A DNA stretch of 64,000 nt, taken from Clarkia xantiana subsp. parviflora (lineage: Eukaryota; Streptophyta; Magnoliopsida; Myrtales; Onagraceae). Below, in pieces: positions 1 through 10,843 of the stretch. Location of the stretch: contig JAPTYO010000007.1 in assembly GCA_036873135.1 (NCBI GenBank), forward strand, positions 61,986,383-62,050,382, written 5' to 3'. Every line of letters begins with the position of its first letter. Position 1 is the first letter of the stretch. Below the pieces are notes generated by a model that did not search any database, was not told the origin of the DNA, and saw nothing but the letters and a program-made list of their open reading frames with translations. A program made the position numbers and the translations under genes.

Positions 1-318
1 ACAAATCCTTCCTCCCTTTCTCTAAGTTTCGGCCGAACCACTCCAAGCACTAGGAGGTGCCAAATTGCTTCGAGCAAATTACTTCGAAAATCCATCCTTG
101 CTAAGATTCGACAAGAGGCTTTGCTGTGGAGACCAATCCCGTAGGTATTCCTTAACCATAATCCTTACAAGAACCGTCTGGCGGATCAATAACTCCCCTA
201 GAAGTTCTTGGGTCTACGGAAAGCATTGTAGCTATGTGCCTTATATTTCGCTGCGTAATTTGTTTACATACCATGTACCTTGTATGATTTCGTGGTATTT
301 ATCCCATAAAATCCTATA
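1..318 (+). mobile_element. Copia LTR fragment (3' end, cut by window edge)
   Basis: This stretch is the reverse complement of the copia LTR that begins at 5844. Both contain the same blocks: a run around GGGTCTACGGAAAGCATTG, a GCGTAATT block, CATACCATGTACC and a terminal CCATAAAATCCTA. No primer binding site follows position 318, so it reads as the right-hand (3') LTR of a plus-strand copia element whose body lies outside the window. The short open frame inside it (65-319) is not a gene. The end position is placed by comparison with the other copy and may be off by a few bases. Confidence 0.7.
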
Positions 319-1500
319 AATTTATGGTGTGCTATCTTATTTTATTTTCTTCAAAATTAAAATATACTAGACATTAGCTCGCACGCACGCATTTTTGTCT
401 TGGGAATGTTATAAGTACATGATCATGCTGACTCTGAGGATCTATGGTATGATTGACTTGACTCAAAAAATGATACAAGAATAGAACTTATTGAAAAATC
501 AATTTTAATTATGTGACACAATTTGATGGATCTTGATGATCTCGGTTGCGCGTCATTCCACACGTCTGCACCTGCAAGAAGGGATAGACCCAGATTGAGG
601 CCCGATAATTCTATTCGGAAACTTAAGTCTGTATATAATAGAGATATAAATAAATAGATTGAGAGAGAGTTCAACCTCTAATAGTGGACAAGATGAACAT
701 GCATAGATATTCTCATCTCTTAAACCCGGATAGCTTAATCCGGCATAAATTTATCTTTATTCAGGATTTTTACCCTTTCTAATCCTTGGATTAGCTATGG
801 TGAATTTGATGCTTATTATTTGTAATCAGAGGAAGTACATTATTATTTATACTCATGTTCAAGCGGAATACCAATTATTTTGGTCCTAACAGACTAGTTG
901 GCTCGGAATGTTCGGGTCAAACCGAACTTAGTACGCTCAAACTTTTTTGGTGTGCGGAGCCTCAATTCTGTTAAGGATTCCACTATTTAGAATCCAAATT
1001 TGTAATTCTCATCCGTGCGGAATACCATTCCTTACAGCACTTTATCCTAGAGACTTAGTTATTTAAAGTGATTTTTAGTCTTTAGGTTTTTTTAATCCAA
1101 GCGACCCGGGATTATGTTTTACGATCTTGGGTTTATGACATAATATTTTTTTGCATATCCAACATTAATGTTATAAAATAACATTAAAATTAGTGAACAT
1201 TTAAATTAAAATAATCAAATGGCGGGGAGAAGAATCCATTAAAAATGGTTTATGTTTTACCGACTTTGTGACGAATCTTGGGTTTATCAGTTTACTTATT
1301 GCGTAAACTAGTTTGTCCGTTGACTGAAGAAGAAGGAACTAAAAATATAAACGTGAGGGTGAGCCAATTAATGAATGGGTTTGATATTGATAGAGTGACA
1401 TAATTAAAGAGGGAGAGAGGGAGGGGGCTCTTGAACATACGAAAGCCATCGGTTTGACCACATAGAAAGTAGGTGCATGCACACGACCAATATTTTCGAA
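319..1500. other. AT-rich intergenic DNA upstream of the ERF gene
   Basis: I see no gene, LTR end or tandem array here. The short open frames at 423-674 and 1292-1687 on the minus strand have no recognisable domain and lie in low-complexity, AT-rich sequence. The right-hand part, from about 1300, probably holds distal promoter sequence of the ERF gene. Confidence 0.5.
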
Positions 1501-1523
1501 GCTTCTTTTCGCATGGTTGATCA

Positions 1524-1570
1524 ACACGTGCTATCTTTGTCAATGAAATCAACCAAAGCACGCCACGTGG
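1524..1570 (+). promoter_or_regulatory. Paired G-box elements of the ERF promoter
   Basis: Two ACGT-core G-boxes lie about 250-295 bases before the ERF start codon: AACACGTGC at 1523-1531 and the perfect palindrome CCACGTGG at 1563-1570. G-boxes bind bZIP and bHLH factors and are common in ABA-, light- and jasmonate-responsive promoters. Spacing and distance fit a proximal promoter. Function is inferred from the motif only. Confidence 0.5.
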
Positions 1571-1738
1571 ACAATCGTAGGGCCAAATATTGTTGATCGG
1601 AACCATGTTCTCTCTTAACTTTACCTTTCTTCCAAATCCCACTATATAATTTTGTATAATAATAATAATTATCGTACATACATACATATGACAGACAGGG
1701 TCTTGCTAATACTACTACTGCTCCTATCCTACAATATA

Positions 1739-1746
1739 TATATAAA
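1739..1746 (+). promoter_or_regulatory. TATA box of the ERF gene
   Basis: The sequence TATATAAA ends a short TA run and is followed by a purine-rich leader (GGAAGGAGGCGAGAGGGAAG). It lies about 75 bases before the ATG at 1819. Transcription would then start near 1770-1780 and give a leader of 40-50 bases that includes the AGGAT pentamer repeats at 1801-1820. Confidence 0.7.
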
Positions 1747-1818
1747 GGAAGGAGGCGAGAGGGAAGAAGGCAAGCAAATTAAACAAGCATAGCATAACAT
1801 AGGATAGGATAGGATAGG

Positions 1819-2190
1819 ATGGATAAACAGCTGCAGGATGATAATTCTCAGGAAGCAGTTAAGTATAGGGGAGTGAGACGTCGGCCATGGGGGAAGTTTG
1901 CGGCAGAGATTCGTGACTCAGCGAGGCAAGGTACGAGAGTATGGCTCGGTACATTCAACACTGCTGAAGAAGCTGCTCGAGCCTACGATAGAGCTGCATA
2001 TGCAATGAGGGGCCACATAGCAGTCCTCAACTTTCCCCACGAATATCCTTCTATGCCTGCCTCTTCTTCATCATCATCCACTACTTCCGCAAGCAATCAA
2101 GTTTTCGAGTTCGAGTATTACGACGATAAGCTGTTGGAGGAGCTTCTTGATTACGACCACAACATTAGTAATAATAACAAGAAGAAATAA
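1819..2190 (+). CDS. Ethylene response factor, small group IX (ERF095-098-like)
   Basis: A 123-residue intronless protein with one AP2/ERF DNA-binding domain at about residues 17-74. The domain has [39 protein letters not shown] and VLNFP; the Ala and Asp of AAEIRD mark the ERF rather than the DREB class, so a GCC-box target is expected. After a Ser/Thr linker (about 80-91) the tail has [16 protein letters not shown], the acidic group IX motif (CMIX-1) that acts in transcriptional activation. No EAR repression motif is present. Length and layout match the small Arabidopsis ERF095-098 proteins, which act in ethylene, jasmonate and defence signalling. The ATG is the first in frame after the TATA box and has G at +4. 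It is the only clear host gene in the window and sits between inverted copia copies. The exact orthologue is uncertain. Confidence 0.95.
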   Translation: MDKQLQDDNSQEAVKYRGVRRRPWGKFAAEIRDSARQGTRVWLGTFNTAEEAARAYDRAAYAMRGHIAVLNFPHEYPSMPASSSSSSTTSASNQVFEFEYYDDKLLEELLDYDHNISNNNKKK

Positions 2191-2292
2191 CTACCTAGCT
2201 ACCTGCATTATTGTTTCTGCACCGCATCCATCATCAACAACCATTTTAGGGCATGATCAGAATGAAACTGAATATGCATGCATCGATGCATC

Positions 2293-2345
2293 AATAAATT
2301 TCATTCCTCCAACTTTATTTCTTCAACCACTAATGTACAAATAAA
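2293..2345 (+). terminator. Candidate polyadenylation signals of the ERF gene
   Basis: Two AATAAA hexamers, at 2293-2298 and 2340-2345, lie 103 and 150 bases past the ERF stop codon in U-rich sequence. Either could direct 3' end formation. No RNA evidence is available. Confidence 0.5.
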
Positions 2346-2656
2346 TTAATGTACGTGAATTTATTTTTTCTTCTTTTTCGAAAATAATACTGAGTTGGTT
2401 TTGTGCAGCAATGTGTATACTTTTGATGCATTAATTAATTAATTGGTATATTTAAATATTAGCAACTGCGTACAGATTAGAATATGAACTCGTGATGGAA
2501 TTGTAATGGTTGAAAGATAAAGCAGCAGCAGCAATTTCAAACTTATGTAACTATTTCTAAGTAGTCATGATGGACGCCTTAAGCGACCTAGCCACTCTTA
2601 ATTTGTTATGAACCTAAAACAGCTTTTCTTAGATAACAAAGAGGAAGGAGTGGAAT

Positions 2657-3504
2657 GGGTTAAATGTAATTTTCATACCACATGTTTGGCCGAATGTGGC
2701 TTTTAGTATCGGATGTTTGGTTTTGTATACTTTTGGTACCAAACGTTTGAAAAAATGTGGTTTTTGGTACATCCGTTAGTTGGCCGTTAGTTTTTTCCGT
2801 TAAATGACACGTGCAAGTCACGTGACCGACCCTGAACTTTCGATTTTATTCAATTTAGTCCCTCAAATATATTCCTAACTTTTAATTTGTTTAATTTAGT
2901 CTCAAAACTTCAAAATCAATTCCAATTTAACCATTGAACCCAATTGACCTAGCCGGACCTAGCCTAGGGCTAGGTCCGACCCTGGTTCGGGGTCGCTAGA
3001 CCCAGCCAAACCTGACCCAAGGTCAGACCTAGCCCTAGGCTAGGTCCGGCTAGGTCAATTGGGACCTAGCCCAATTTGGGTCGAATTTGGGATAGGTCCC
3101 AATTGACCTAGAAGGACCTAGCCTAGGGCTAGGTCCGACCCTGGGTCAGGGTCGGCTGGGCCCGGGGACCCCAACCAAGGTTCGGACCTAGCCCTAGGCT
3201 AGTTCCGGCTAGGTCAATAGGGTTCGATGATTCAATAGGAATTGATTTTGAAGTTTTGGGACTAAATTAAAAAAATTAAAAGTTATGAATATATTTGAGG
3301 GACTAAATTGAACAAAATCGAAAGTTTAGAGTCGGTCACGTGACTTGCACATGTCACTTAACGGAAAAAACTAACGGCCAACTAACGGATGTACCAAAAG
3401 CCACATTTTTTCAAACGTTTGGTACCAAAAGTATACAAAACCAGACATCCGGTACTAAAAGCCACATTTGGCCAAACATGTGGTATGAAAAGTATCTTTA
3501 ACCC
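2657..3504. mobile_element. Foldback TIR element (MULE-like MITE)
   Basis: The ends form long inverted repeats of about 280 bases: the left arm starts GGGTTAAATGTAATTTTCAT and the right arm, read in reverse, starts GGGTTAAAGATACTTTTCAT. Both arms hold the same CCACATGTTTGGCC, TTGGTACCAAACGTTTG and GTCACGTGAC blocks. The flanks read GAGTGGAAT on the left and ATGTGGAAT on the right, a 9-base duplication with two mismatches, which fits a Mutator-type insertion. The centre (about 2935-3240) is itself an imperfect inverted repeat built on CCTAGCCTAGGGCTAGG. No transposase is encoded. The insertion lies about 470 bases past the ERF stop codon. Confidence 0.75.
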
Positions 3505-4528
3505 ATGTGGAATTAGATGTTGCACCCACATTTTTTATTTACTTTTTCTTGATGGTAAAAAAAATATGCCAATGTATCTAGACACCATTAAAGTAGGAAA
3601 CTTCGGTTTGTAATATTGACAGAATATTATTCTTCCAAATTTCATTTTGGCAATCATGTAGGCTTCTCCGGACGATAATCGTTTACGTACATACGTCGCA
3701 GGCGCGCACACAAGCTAAGCCTATAGATATATGCTTTGGAACTGATGATTTGCACCCCTTACGCAGGCGCGCGTAGAGAAACCTCTTAATTAGTAAGTTG
3801 TTCCCATTTTAAGATATTTGCAAGAATATATACTAGTCTTGTCCACATATATTGGCTGGTGTGGCACAATAATTCACTATGTGAATCTTGACAAAACCAA
3901 TTGCCATTCACATAATGGGCTTGTAACTTTAATGCCCAAAAGCCAAGTCCAACAATCCCCTTCATGAATGATATTTGGAAAACTAATGATAGCTCTAGAC
4001 TCGATAGTTGTAAGTTCAAAATTCAATAACTACATAGGATAGGAAGGTGTTACCATTTAAACATTCCCTTTTGAAATTAGATCGACTTTACTAACTGTTT
4101 AGTAGACGCGATGTCATTGAACTGACTGTCGTTGGTGTAAATGATGATATAACTTCGTAATATAGTTCGATTCACGTCTTAATGTGTTTTTTGACCGTAG
4201 AAATTGCCTGGTTCTGCCCGCGTTTCTATGAATGACACACTCAACAATTCTTTTCGGAGCGTTCCATCATCTCTCTCGCAGAGTGATTCTTCATCTCAAC
4301 ATATTCATCACGAGTTTGATTTAATTCAAGAGTTTCACCGTGTCTTTGAGATTTCTCACGAATCATTCAAAGTTTACACCTCACACTATCATTTTTTTGC
4401 ATCATAGGAATGGGTTCGGCAGTTTGACCCACACAGTGATCTCACTCACTCCCGTGACTAGGTTGTCCTAGTGAATCTAGATCTTGAGATCTCAAGTAAA
4501 CCAAGTTGGGTTTTCCTTCTCAATAGTG
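3505..4528. other. Intergenic DNA, no supported gene
   Basis: Two copies of GGCGCGC-containing sequence (near 3700 and 3770) and short open frames are present, but no domain is recognisable. The last 100 bases (about 4430-4528) read as the sequence after the copia RNase H stop codon on the minus strand and so belong to the copia remnant. Confidence 0.45.
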
Positions 4529-4951
4529 TTACTTCACGGGCTTTAATCTCATTCCTCTCGATGCTTGGCCAAAAAGCTCTGTGTTAAACACTTTGGTAAG
4601 CGAATCAGCAATATTGTTTGCAGATCTTACATAGTCGAGCCTGATAATTCCAACTGTGAGAAATTGTCTAATGGAGTTATGCATTTGATGGATATATCTA
4701 GAATTTACATTAAACATGTTACTATGTGCCCTGCCTATTGCCGAATGACTATCATAATGTATGCATATTACTGGCAAAGGTTTTGGCCACCTCAGAAAAT
4801 CATTTAAAAATTGACGTAGACATTCTGCTTCTTCTGCGTACTTGTCAAGTGCGATAAACTCAGCTTCCATGGTGGATCTTCTTATAATTGTTTTTTTCGA
4901 GGATTTCCATGACACGGTTGTACCTCCTAGGGTAAACACATACCCACTCAT
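4529..4951 (-). pseudogene. Copia RNase H fragment
   Basis: A 140-residue minus-strand frame matches the end of a Ty1/copia polyprotein. It holds [37 protein letters not shown] with the catalytic Glu, [11 protein letters not shown] with a catalytic Asp, [12 protein letters not shown] and [11 protein letters not shown]. It ends with GMRLKPVK, the usual end of this family. Gag, protease, integrase and RT are missing: upstream on the minus strand (plus-strand side above 4960) the sequence passes directly into 5' leader DNA. It is an internally deleted remnant, not an active gene. Confidence 0.85.
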
Positions 4952-5229
4952 GGGTCGGTTGGTCCTTCACAAAAACCGGGTCGGACCGATTAAGAAAATC
5001 CGATTTGGTTGACCTGCTCCAGTTTGACCTTGGAATCTGACCCGGTTCAGTTGGGTTGACCCGGTTCGGGTTCCCTAGGTCTTTCGGGCCGATTGGCCTG
5101 ACCTGGATATGCAATTGGACAGACCATTGGCCGGAATGTTCCTTGTTGGCTAAGTAGGGTTTAAAAATCCACTAAAAACTTAACTTAGCCACCAAATAAC
5201 ATTAATTATAAAAATAATTTCCAATATTT

Positions 5230-5309
<80 letters not shown>

Positions 5310-5843
5310 TATTGTCAAGATTCTATATTTGGATAAAATCTATTTACAATATATATTTTTTCAATCTTAGGCAACTAAAATCTATACATAATATTCAAGA
5401 TTCCTAAAATCATGCTAGAATATATCAATAGTAATTATCACAATTATCTTGTGAATCTAACCCGAGACCTAATTCACCTAGCATTAATTTTCGGCAAATT
5501 TTAGAACCTAAAATACCTAGGGTTCAGCCAAAAACGTTAGTTACTTAGAGATTAAGAAATTTAATTTTTTTACCTTGATCAACCTAAGTGATTCGACTGA
5601 AACATGCTATTAAGGTTAGATGTCAAATTTCAAGATCAAATTTTACGAAGAACAACAATCCAATGTTCAATTTTGATAAGGGCCAACTATTTCTTGAAAA
5701 ACCATGAACATCAATTTTTTTTTTTAAAAAAAAACACTCAATTTCATGAATATCAATTTTACTAAAATCATCGGTTTTATTAAAATCTCAAGAAAACCAA
5801 TTTATCAAAATTATGAACTCCCTAACACAGGATCTGATACAAC
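4952..5843 (-). mobile_element. Copia 5' leader and primer binding site (minus strand)
   Basis: Non-coding. The ACCCGGTTCGG-rich part and the block ending AAACTTAACTTAGCCACCAA recur in the copia leaders near 53300-53700 and 57900-58320. At 5830-5842 the plus strand reads GGATCTGATACAA, the reverse of a degenerate TGGTATCAGAGCC initiator-Met tRNA primer site next to the LTR at 5844. The leader, the RNase H piece at 4529 and the LTR together make one deleted minus-strand copia. Confidence 0.65.
5231..5305. repeat. Compound CA/TA microsatellite
   Basis: About fifteen CA dinucleotides run directly into more than twenty TA dinucleotides. The tract sits in the copia leader and is likely to vary in length. 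Confidence 0.95.
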
Positions 5844-5973
5844 TGTAGGATTATAGGGGATAAATACTACGGAAACAAACAAGGTACATGCTATGTAAAA
5901 GAATTACGCAGCAGAATAGAAGGCACAAACCTACAATGCTTTCCGTAGACCCAAGATATTATAGGGGAATTCT
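5844..5973 (-). mobile_element. Copia LTR, interrupted by gypsy element D
   Basis: It starts TGTAGGATTATAGGGG directly after the primer site and matches the reverse complement of 1-318 up to AGGGGAATTCT, where element D begins. Read on the minus strand it is the end of the 5' LTR. The rest of this LTR does not reappear to the right of D. Confidence 0.7.
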
Positions 5974-6586
5974 TGATGTGCTCCAAGATGACAGTTCTTC
6001 GAACCAAAGGCCACGTGTTGCTCCTACGAGTCGAATGGTGGGCCAATCACTCGATCCAAGGCCCAAGTAACAAACATGGCCAATGGATGGCCCAAAATGC
6101 TGCTGCAGATGCAAGAAGGCCCAAGAGACACTCAAGTCAATTAGCATTCAATGCTAATCCGCCTAACAACCAACCAACCTTGAGACTTGGGTTCTGAATT
6201 GATTTTCTTATGTTTTCTAGTGTTTGCTTTCCAATAAAGGCTGCTCTCCATGCATGAGTTAGCTAATTTAAGTTTGAATTTCGTTTTTGCTGTAACGAGC
6301 ACTATATAAGCTCTATTACTATGTTATTTTCAGCAGCTTTGATGAATGATATTATTGCCTTAGTGCACCCCCTTCTTATCTAAGCAATCTGATTTTTTAG
6401 TGGCGAAACCTATCCGATTCTTATCCCACTTCTTTGAGTGTGGCGAATCAAACCCGGACGTCTTTGCTTGTGGCGAGTTATCTTATCAAGCATTGGTGAA
6501 CGGTTCTACCTTCCACCCTTCTCATCCTAATCTGTTTCCGTCAATTTTATCCAGTTGTCCTTTGTGTCGACAACCGAGGCACGTCA
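5974..6586 (+). repeat. 5' LTR of element D
   Basis: It begins TGATGTGCTCC and ends near GCACGTCA just before the primer site. It contains ACTATATAAGCTC (about 6301-6313), a likely TATA box, and matches 10261-10843. Confidence 0.8.
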
Positions 6587-6588
6587 TT

Positions 6589-6600
6589 TGGTATCAGAGC
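6589..6600 (+). promoter_or_regulatory. Primer binding site of element D
   Basis: TGGTATCAGAGC, complementary to the 3' end of initiator-Met tRNA, two bases after the 5' LTR. A second, imperfect copy (TGGTATCAATGC) follows at about 6620. Confidence 0.85.
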
Positions 6601-6678
6601 AGATCTGAGGCACATCATTTGGTATCAATGCACTAAGGTTCGTACGAAGAGTATGTTAAGCCCCAAGTTGAGAAATAC

Positions 6679-7803
6679 GTGGAACAGAACAAAAAGACGT
6701 CGGTTCAAAAGAACGCCAACCTCGTTCAAGACATCGCGGATTACAAAAGTCTTGGGTTTGGGGATATCACTCCAGCTTGTCACGAAAAACATACGTCCCC
6801 AACTCAGATTACTATTGAGGTCAAATCTGCATGTGAAGAGATGATTCATGCAGTTTCAGGAGTCTTTCTTAATAAAATTGAAGATGAGGTTGAAGAAGAG
6901 TTGATTTATGCAGATTCGGGAGACTTTCTTGATGAAAGTGAGGATGATATCAAAGAAGTCCAGACTTCGGCGATGACGGTTGAAGTAGAAGAAGCTGTGG
7001 ATGTCGTTGCAACTAAGAAGACCACTACGAACGATGAGGTTTGCGATGTTCATGAAGACGTTTACCGCAAAGTGTCCTCTTTCAAAGTGGAGGGAATGAC
7101 GCTAACCTTATTGATCATCTCCAAGTCATGTGAGCTGAATCGGCTTATTGACAAAGGTGAGGTATGTGTCCCTCAACAATTACGTCTTCCGTATTCAATT
7201 GAAAGGATGAATGTTGATAGGCTGTTATATTGCGGTGTGGTTCTAGCGAATGTCGATTATCTCCTTTCCAAAGAGCCGTGGTAGTATGATAAGGCTGTTG
7301 ATATTGGTTTCGAGAGCCCAGCTGTGGTCATTCTGTTGTCACGGCCACTCAGTCCACAAAAACCACAATGCTGTATTTTTCTATCCTGCAAGTCTTTAAG
7401 AATCAACAACACTTGCTTGTTTCCTAAGTACGAGAAGAAGATTGTTTTAGAAACACTCAGCCCACACGAGGTGCAGAAGGATGAAATTCAGAAAACCAAT
7501 AACCAGAAGAAGTAGAGCTTGTTGGTGACCACGAAGGAAATAAAAAGGAGCTTGCTCATATCCCACTTTGTTCTCGTCATGCTCATTAAAGAACGAGAAA
7601 CTGAGGAGGTACACTCTCTTCCTCCGCAATTCATGGCCCAAATTAAAGAGTTCAATGATGTATTTCCAAAGGAGCTGCCTGACGGACTTCCTCCGATTCG
7701 CGGATCGAACATCAAATCTATCTCATTCCTGGTGCTACATTGCCAAACCTACCTCCGTATAGGTGCAATCCCGACGAGGCCAAGGAGTTGCAGCGAAAAG
7801 TGA
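6679..7803 (+). pseudogene. Element D gag/protease remnant
   Basis: An acidic 201-residue frame (6679-7284) ends with YLLSKEPW, then a stop, then YDKAVD. This matches the conserved LGRPWQYD block that follows the protease of this gypsy group, with a stop in the middle. Downstream fragments (7519-7803) carry [16 protein letters not shown], the usual lead-in to RT, before a frame change near 7735. The gag core and CCHC knuckle are not visible, so most of gag is lost or unrecognisable. Confidence 0.6.
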
Positions 7804-8520
7804 ACGAATTGTTGCAAAGGGGCTATGTTAGAGAATCCATGAGCCCATGCTCAGTTCCAGCCCTATTAGTACCAAAGAAGGATGGATCCATGAGGATGTG
7901 CGTGGATAGTCGTGCAATCAACAGGATAACGGTGAAATATCGTTACCCCATTCCTCGACTTGACGATATGCTTGATGAGCCGCATGGTTCCAAGGTGTTT
8001 TCGAAGGTCGATCTGAAGAGTGGATATCATCAAATTCGTATGAAGGAACGGGACGAATGGAAGACAGCCTTCAAGAAGAAACATGGCCTCTACGAGTGGA
8101 TGGTTATGCCATTCGGATTGTCAAATGCACCTAGCACGTTCATGAGGTTAATGAACCAAGTATTACGTTAGTTCAATGGTCGATTTGTTGTTGTTTACTT
8201 TGACGAAATTTTGATCTATAGTAAGAATTTTGAAGAGTAGGTTGAACACCTCCGAAAAGTGTTTGAAGTCCTAAGGCAGGAGAAGCTATTTGGAAACCTT
8301 AAGAAGTGTTTCTTCTGCAAGGATCGAGTTACTTCCATGGATAAGTTGTCTCCCAGCACGGTGTCGAAGTTGAAGAGGAGAAGATCAACGCCATCAGAGA
8401 TTGGCCCACGCCTATGACCATCTCTGAGGTACAAAGCTTCCATGGATTAGCATCATTTTATCGGAGGTTTGTGAAGAATTTCAGTAGCGTACTAGCTTTG
8501 TTAACCGAGTGCATGAAGAA
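7740..8520 (+). pseudogene. Element D reverse transcriptase, broken
   Basis: The frame from 7740 has [47 protein letters not shown] and [20 protein letters not shown], all typical gypsy RT blocks. It meets a TAG at 8169-8171. Past that stop the catalytic motif reads YFDE instead of YFDD, so the second active-site Asp is replaced. Another TAG follows at about 8238 and a frameshift near 8360. It cannot make an active enzyme. Confidence 0.88.
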
Positions 8521-8671
8521 GGAGGCCGAGTTCAAATAGACAGAGGCAGCGCAACGCAGCTTTTAACTCATCAAGGAGAAGCTGTGTACCGCTCCCATTT
8601 TGGCATTGCCCGACTTCTCAAAAACATTTTAAGTAAACTGTTATGCCTCGGGGATCAGAATTGGATCTGTT

Positions 8672-9022
8672 TTGATTCAAGAGAAGCGCACTATAGCCTA
8701 CTTCATTGAAAAGTTGAGTGGTTCCTGCCTGAACTACTCGACATACGACAAGGAGTTCTATGCATTGATCCGGGCACTCGAGACATGGCAGCATTACTTA
8801 CTCCCCAAGGAGTTTGTCATCCACACCGATCATGAGTCCTTGAAGCACTTGAAGGGTCAGGCCAAGCTGAACCGGAGGCATGCCAAATGGGTCGAGTTCC
8901 TTGAAGCATTTCCTTGTGTCATCAAGTACAAGCAAGGGAACGTCAACATAGTGGCTGATGCTTTATCTCGGAGGTATGCATTGGCGTCCCTTATGAATGC
9001 TAAGTTGTTGGGTTTGAGATGA
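8672..9022 (+). pseudogene. Element D RNase H fragment
   Basis: A 116-residue frame with [49 protein letters not shown] and [13 protein letters not shown], the end of a gypsy RT/RNase H region. It is out of frame with the RT part before it and overlaps the integrase frame by four bases. Confidence 0.85.
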
Positions 9023-9700
9023 TTAACCATCAATATGTGGAGGATCTAGATTTCTCATCTGTTTTTCTATCTTGTGAAAATGGAGCTGTCGATGGTTACT
9101 TTAAGCATGATGGCTACTTGTATAAGTTTGATAAGTTATGCATACCAAGCGATTCCATTCGAGAGATTTTGGTGAGAGAAGCACATGGAGGTGGATTGGC
9201 TGGTCACTTTGGAGAAAAGAAGACACTAGCAGCACTACATGAACAATTTTTATGGCCTATGATGATCCGAGATGTGCATCGCATCATTGAACGGTGTGTC
9301 ACTTGCAAGATGGCCAAAAGAAAGGAGAATCCTCATGGCCTCTACATGCCATTGCCCGTTCCAGATCAGCCATGGATTGATGTAAGCATGGACTTCGTAC
9401 TTGCCTTGCCTCGGACTCAGGGAGGAAATGACTCTATCTTTGTGGTGGTGAACCGATTCTCAAAGATGGCACATTTCATCCCATGTCGTAAATCTTATGA
9501 TGCCTCTCATGTTACTGACTTGTTCTTCAAAGAAGTGGTGAGAATGCATGGTGTTCCTAAGAGTATTGTCTCCGACCGTGATTCCATGTTCTTGAGCTAC
9601 TTCTGGAAAACTCTTTGGGCAAAGTTGGGAACTAAACTACTTTTCAGCACCACCTGTCATCCCTAAACACAACGACTAAACTGAGGTGGTAAATCGTACT
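9019..9700 (+). pseudogene. Element D integrase, truncated by stops
   Basis: The N-terminal zinc site is present ([11 protein letters not shown], then CVTCKMAK). The core has [10 protein letters not shown] and IVSDRDSMF with the first two catalytic Asp residues. The frame stops at 9666; a few codons later another frame carries [10 protein letters not shown] with the third catalytic residue (Glu), behind a further stop. The catalytic triad was therefore complete but is split between frames. Confidence 0.85.
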
Positions 9701-9758
9701 CTTTCATCTCTACCTAGAACTGTTGTAAGTAAGAACTTGAAGGCCTGGGATAAATGTC

Positions 9759-10375
9759 TTGCACATGCTGAATTTGCTTATAATCGGATGTTCATGGCAC
9801 TACCATGAAGACTCCTTTCGAGGTGTGTATGGTTTCAACCAACAGACGCCCATCGACCTGACACCACTTCCAATCAAAGATCGAGTATGCATTGATGGAA
9901 AGAAGACAGCTGAAGAGATCAAGGCAATGCACGAGAAGGTGAGGCAAAAATCGAGCGAAAGAATGCAAAGTACGCTCAAGCTGCCAACAAGGGGAGGAAA
10001 CAAATCTATTTCCAGCCAGGTGAGCTTGTGTGGATTCATCTTCGAAAGGAGAGATTTCCAAACTAGCGCAAGAACAAGTTGATGCCAAGACCAGATGGTC
10101 CTTTCCGTGTGATTGAGAAGATGAATGAAAATGCATACAAGGTTGAGTTGCCCAATGACTATAACTTGTCTGCTGCTTTCAATGTGAGAGATTTGGCACC
10201 GTATTTCGAAGACAATGAAGATTTGGATTTGAGGTCAAATCCTTTCCAACCTGGAGAGGATGATATGCTCCAAGATGACGGTTCTTCGAACCCAAGGCCA
10301 CGTGTTGCTCCTACGAGTCGAAATGGTGGGCCAATCACTCGATCCAAGGCCCAAGTCACAAACATGGTCAATTGA
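9759..10375 (+). pseudogene. Element D integrase C-terminal part, running into the LTR
   Basis: Two frames make up the tail. The second (10079-10375) has MPRPDGPFRVIEKMNENAYKV, FNVRDLAPYF and DLRSNPFQPGEDD, then GGPITRSKAQ at its end. The 3' LTR starts at 10261, so roughly the last 37 codons lie inside the LTR. A frameshift near 10065 separates it from the upstream piece. Confidence 0.8.
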
Positions 10376-10843
10376 GGGCCCAAAATGCTGCTGCAGATGC
10401 TAGAAGGCCCAAGAGACACTCAAGTCAATAAGCATTCAATGCTAATCCGCCCAACAACCAACCAACCTTGAGACTTGGGTTCTGAATTGATTTGCTTATG
10501 TTTTCTAGTATTTTCTTTCCAATAAAGGCTGCTCTCCATGCATGAGTTAGCTAATTTAAGTTTGAATTTCGTTTTTGCTGTAAAGAGCACTATATAAGCT
10601 CTATTACTATGTTATTTTCAGCAGCTTTGATGAATGATATTATTGCCATAGTGCACCCCCTTCTTATCTAAGCAATCTGATTGTTTAGTGGCGAAACCTA
10701 TCTGATTCTTATCCCTCATCCTTGAATGTGGAAAATCAAACCCGGGCGTCTTTGCTTGTGGCGAGTTATCTTATCAAGCATTGGTGAACGGTTCTACCTT
10801 CCACCCTCCTCATCCTATCCGTTTCTGTCACTTTTATCCAGTT
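10261..10843 (+). repeat. 3' LTR of element D, right end missing
   Basis: Matches 5974-6555 closely, with the same ACTATATAAGCTC box near 10588. It ends at TTTTATCCAGTT, after which sequence from another element begins. Confidence 0.8.

Larger units (their letters stand above)
5974..10843 (+). mobile_element. Ty3/gypsy element D, decayed
   Basis: Plus-strand LTR element with the order LTR, primer site, gag/protease remnant, RT, RNase H, integrase, LTR. The 5' LTR (5974-6586) and the 3' LTR (10261-10843) share the same start, TGAT(A/G)TGCTCCAAGATGAC, and the same internal sequence. The 3' LTR breaks off about 30 bases before its expected end, next to old copia DNA, so no target site duplication can be checked. 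The pol part has several stops and frameshifts. Domain order (integrase last, no second RNase H) and wording resemble the chromovirus side of plant gypsy elements, but no chromodomain was seen. Confidence 0.88.

Noticed and set aside
65..319. 84-residue frame at the window start
   Set aside because: It lies entirely in the copia LTR fragment.
4204..4407. 67-residue plus-strand frame between the TIR element and the copia remnant
   Set aside because: Too short, no domain and no promoter or homologue evidence in the window.
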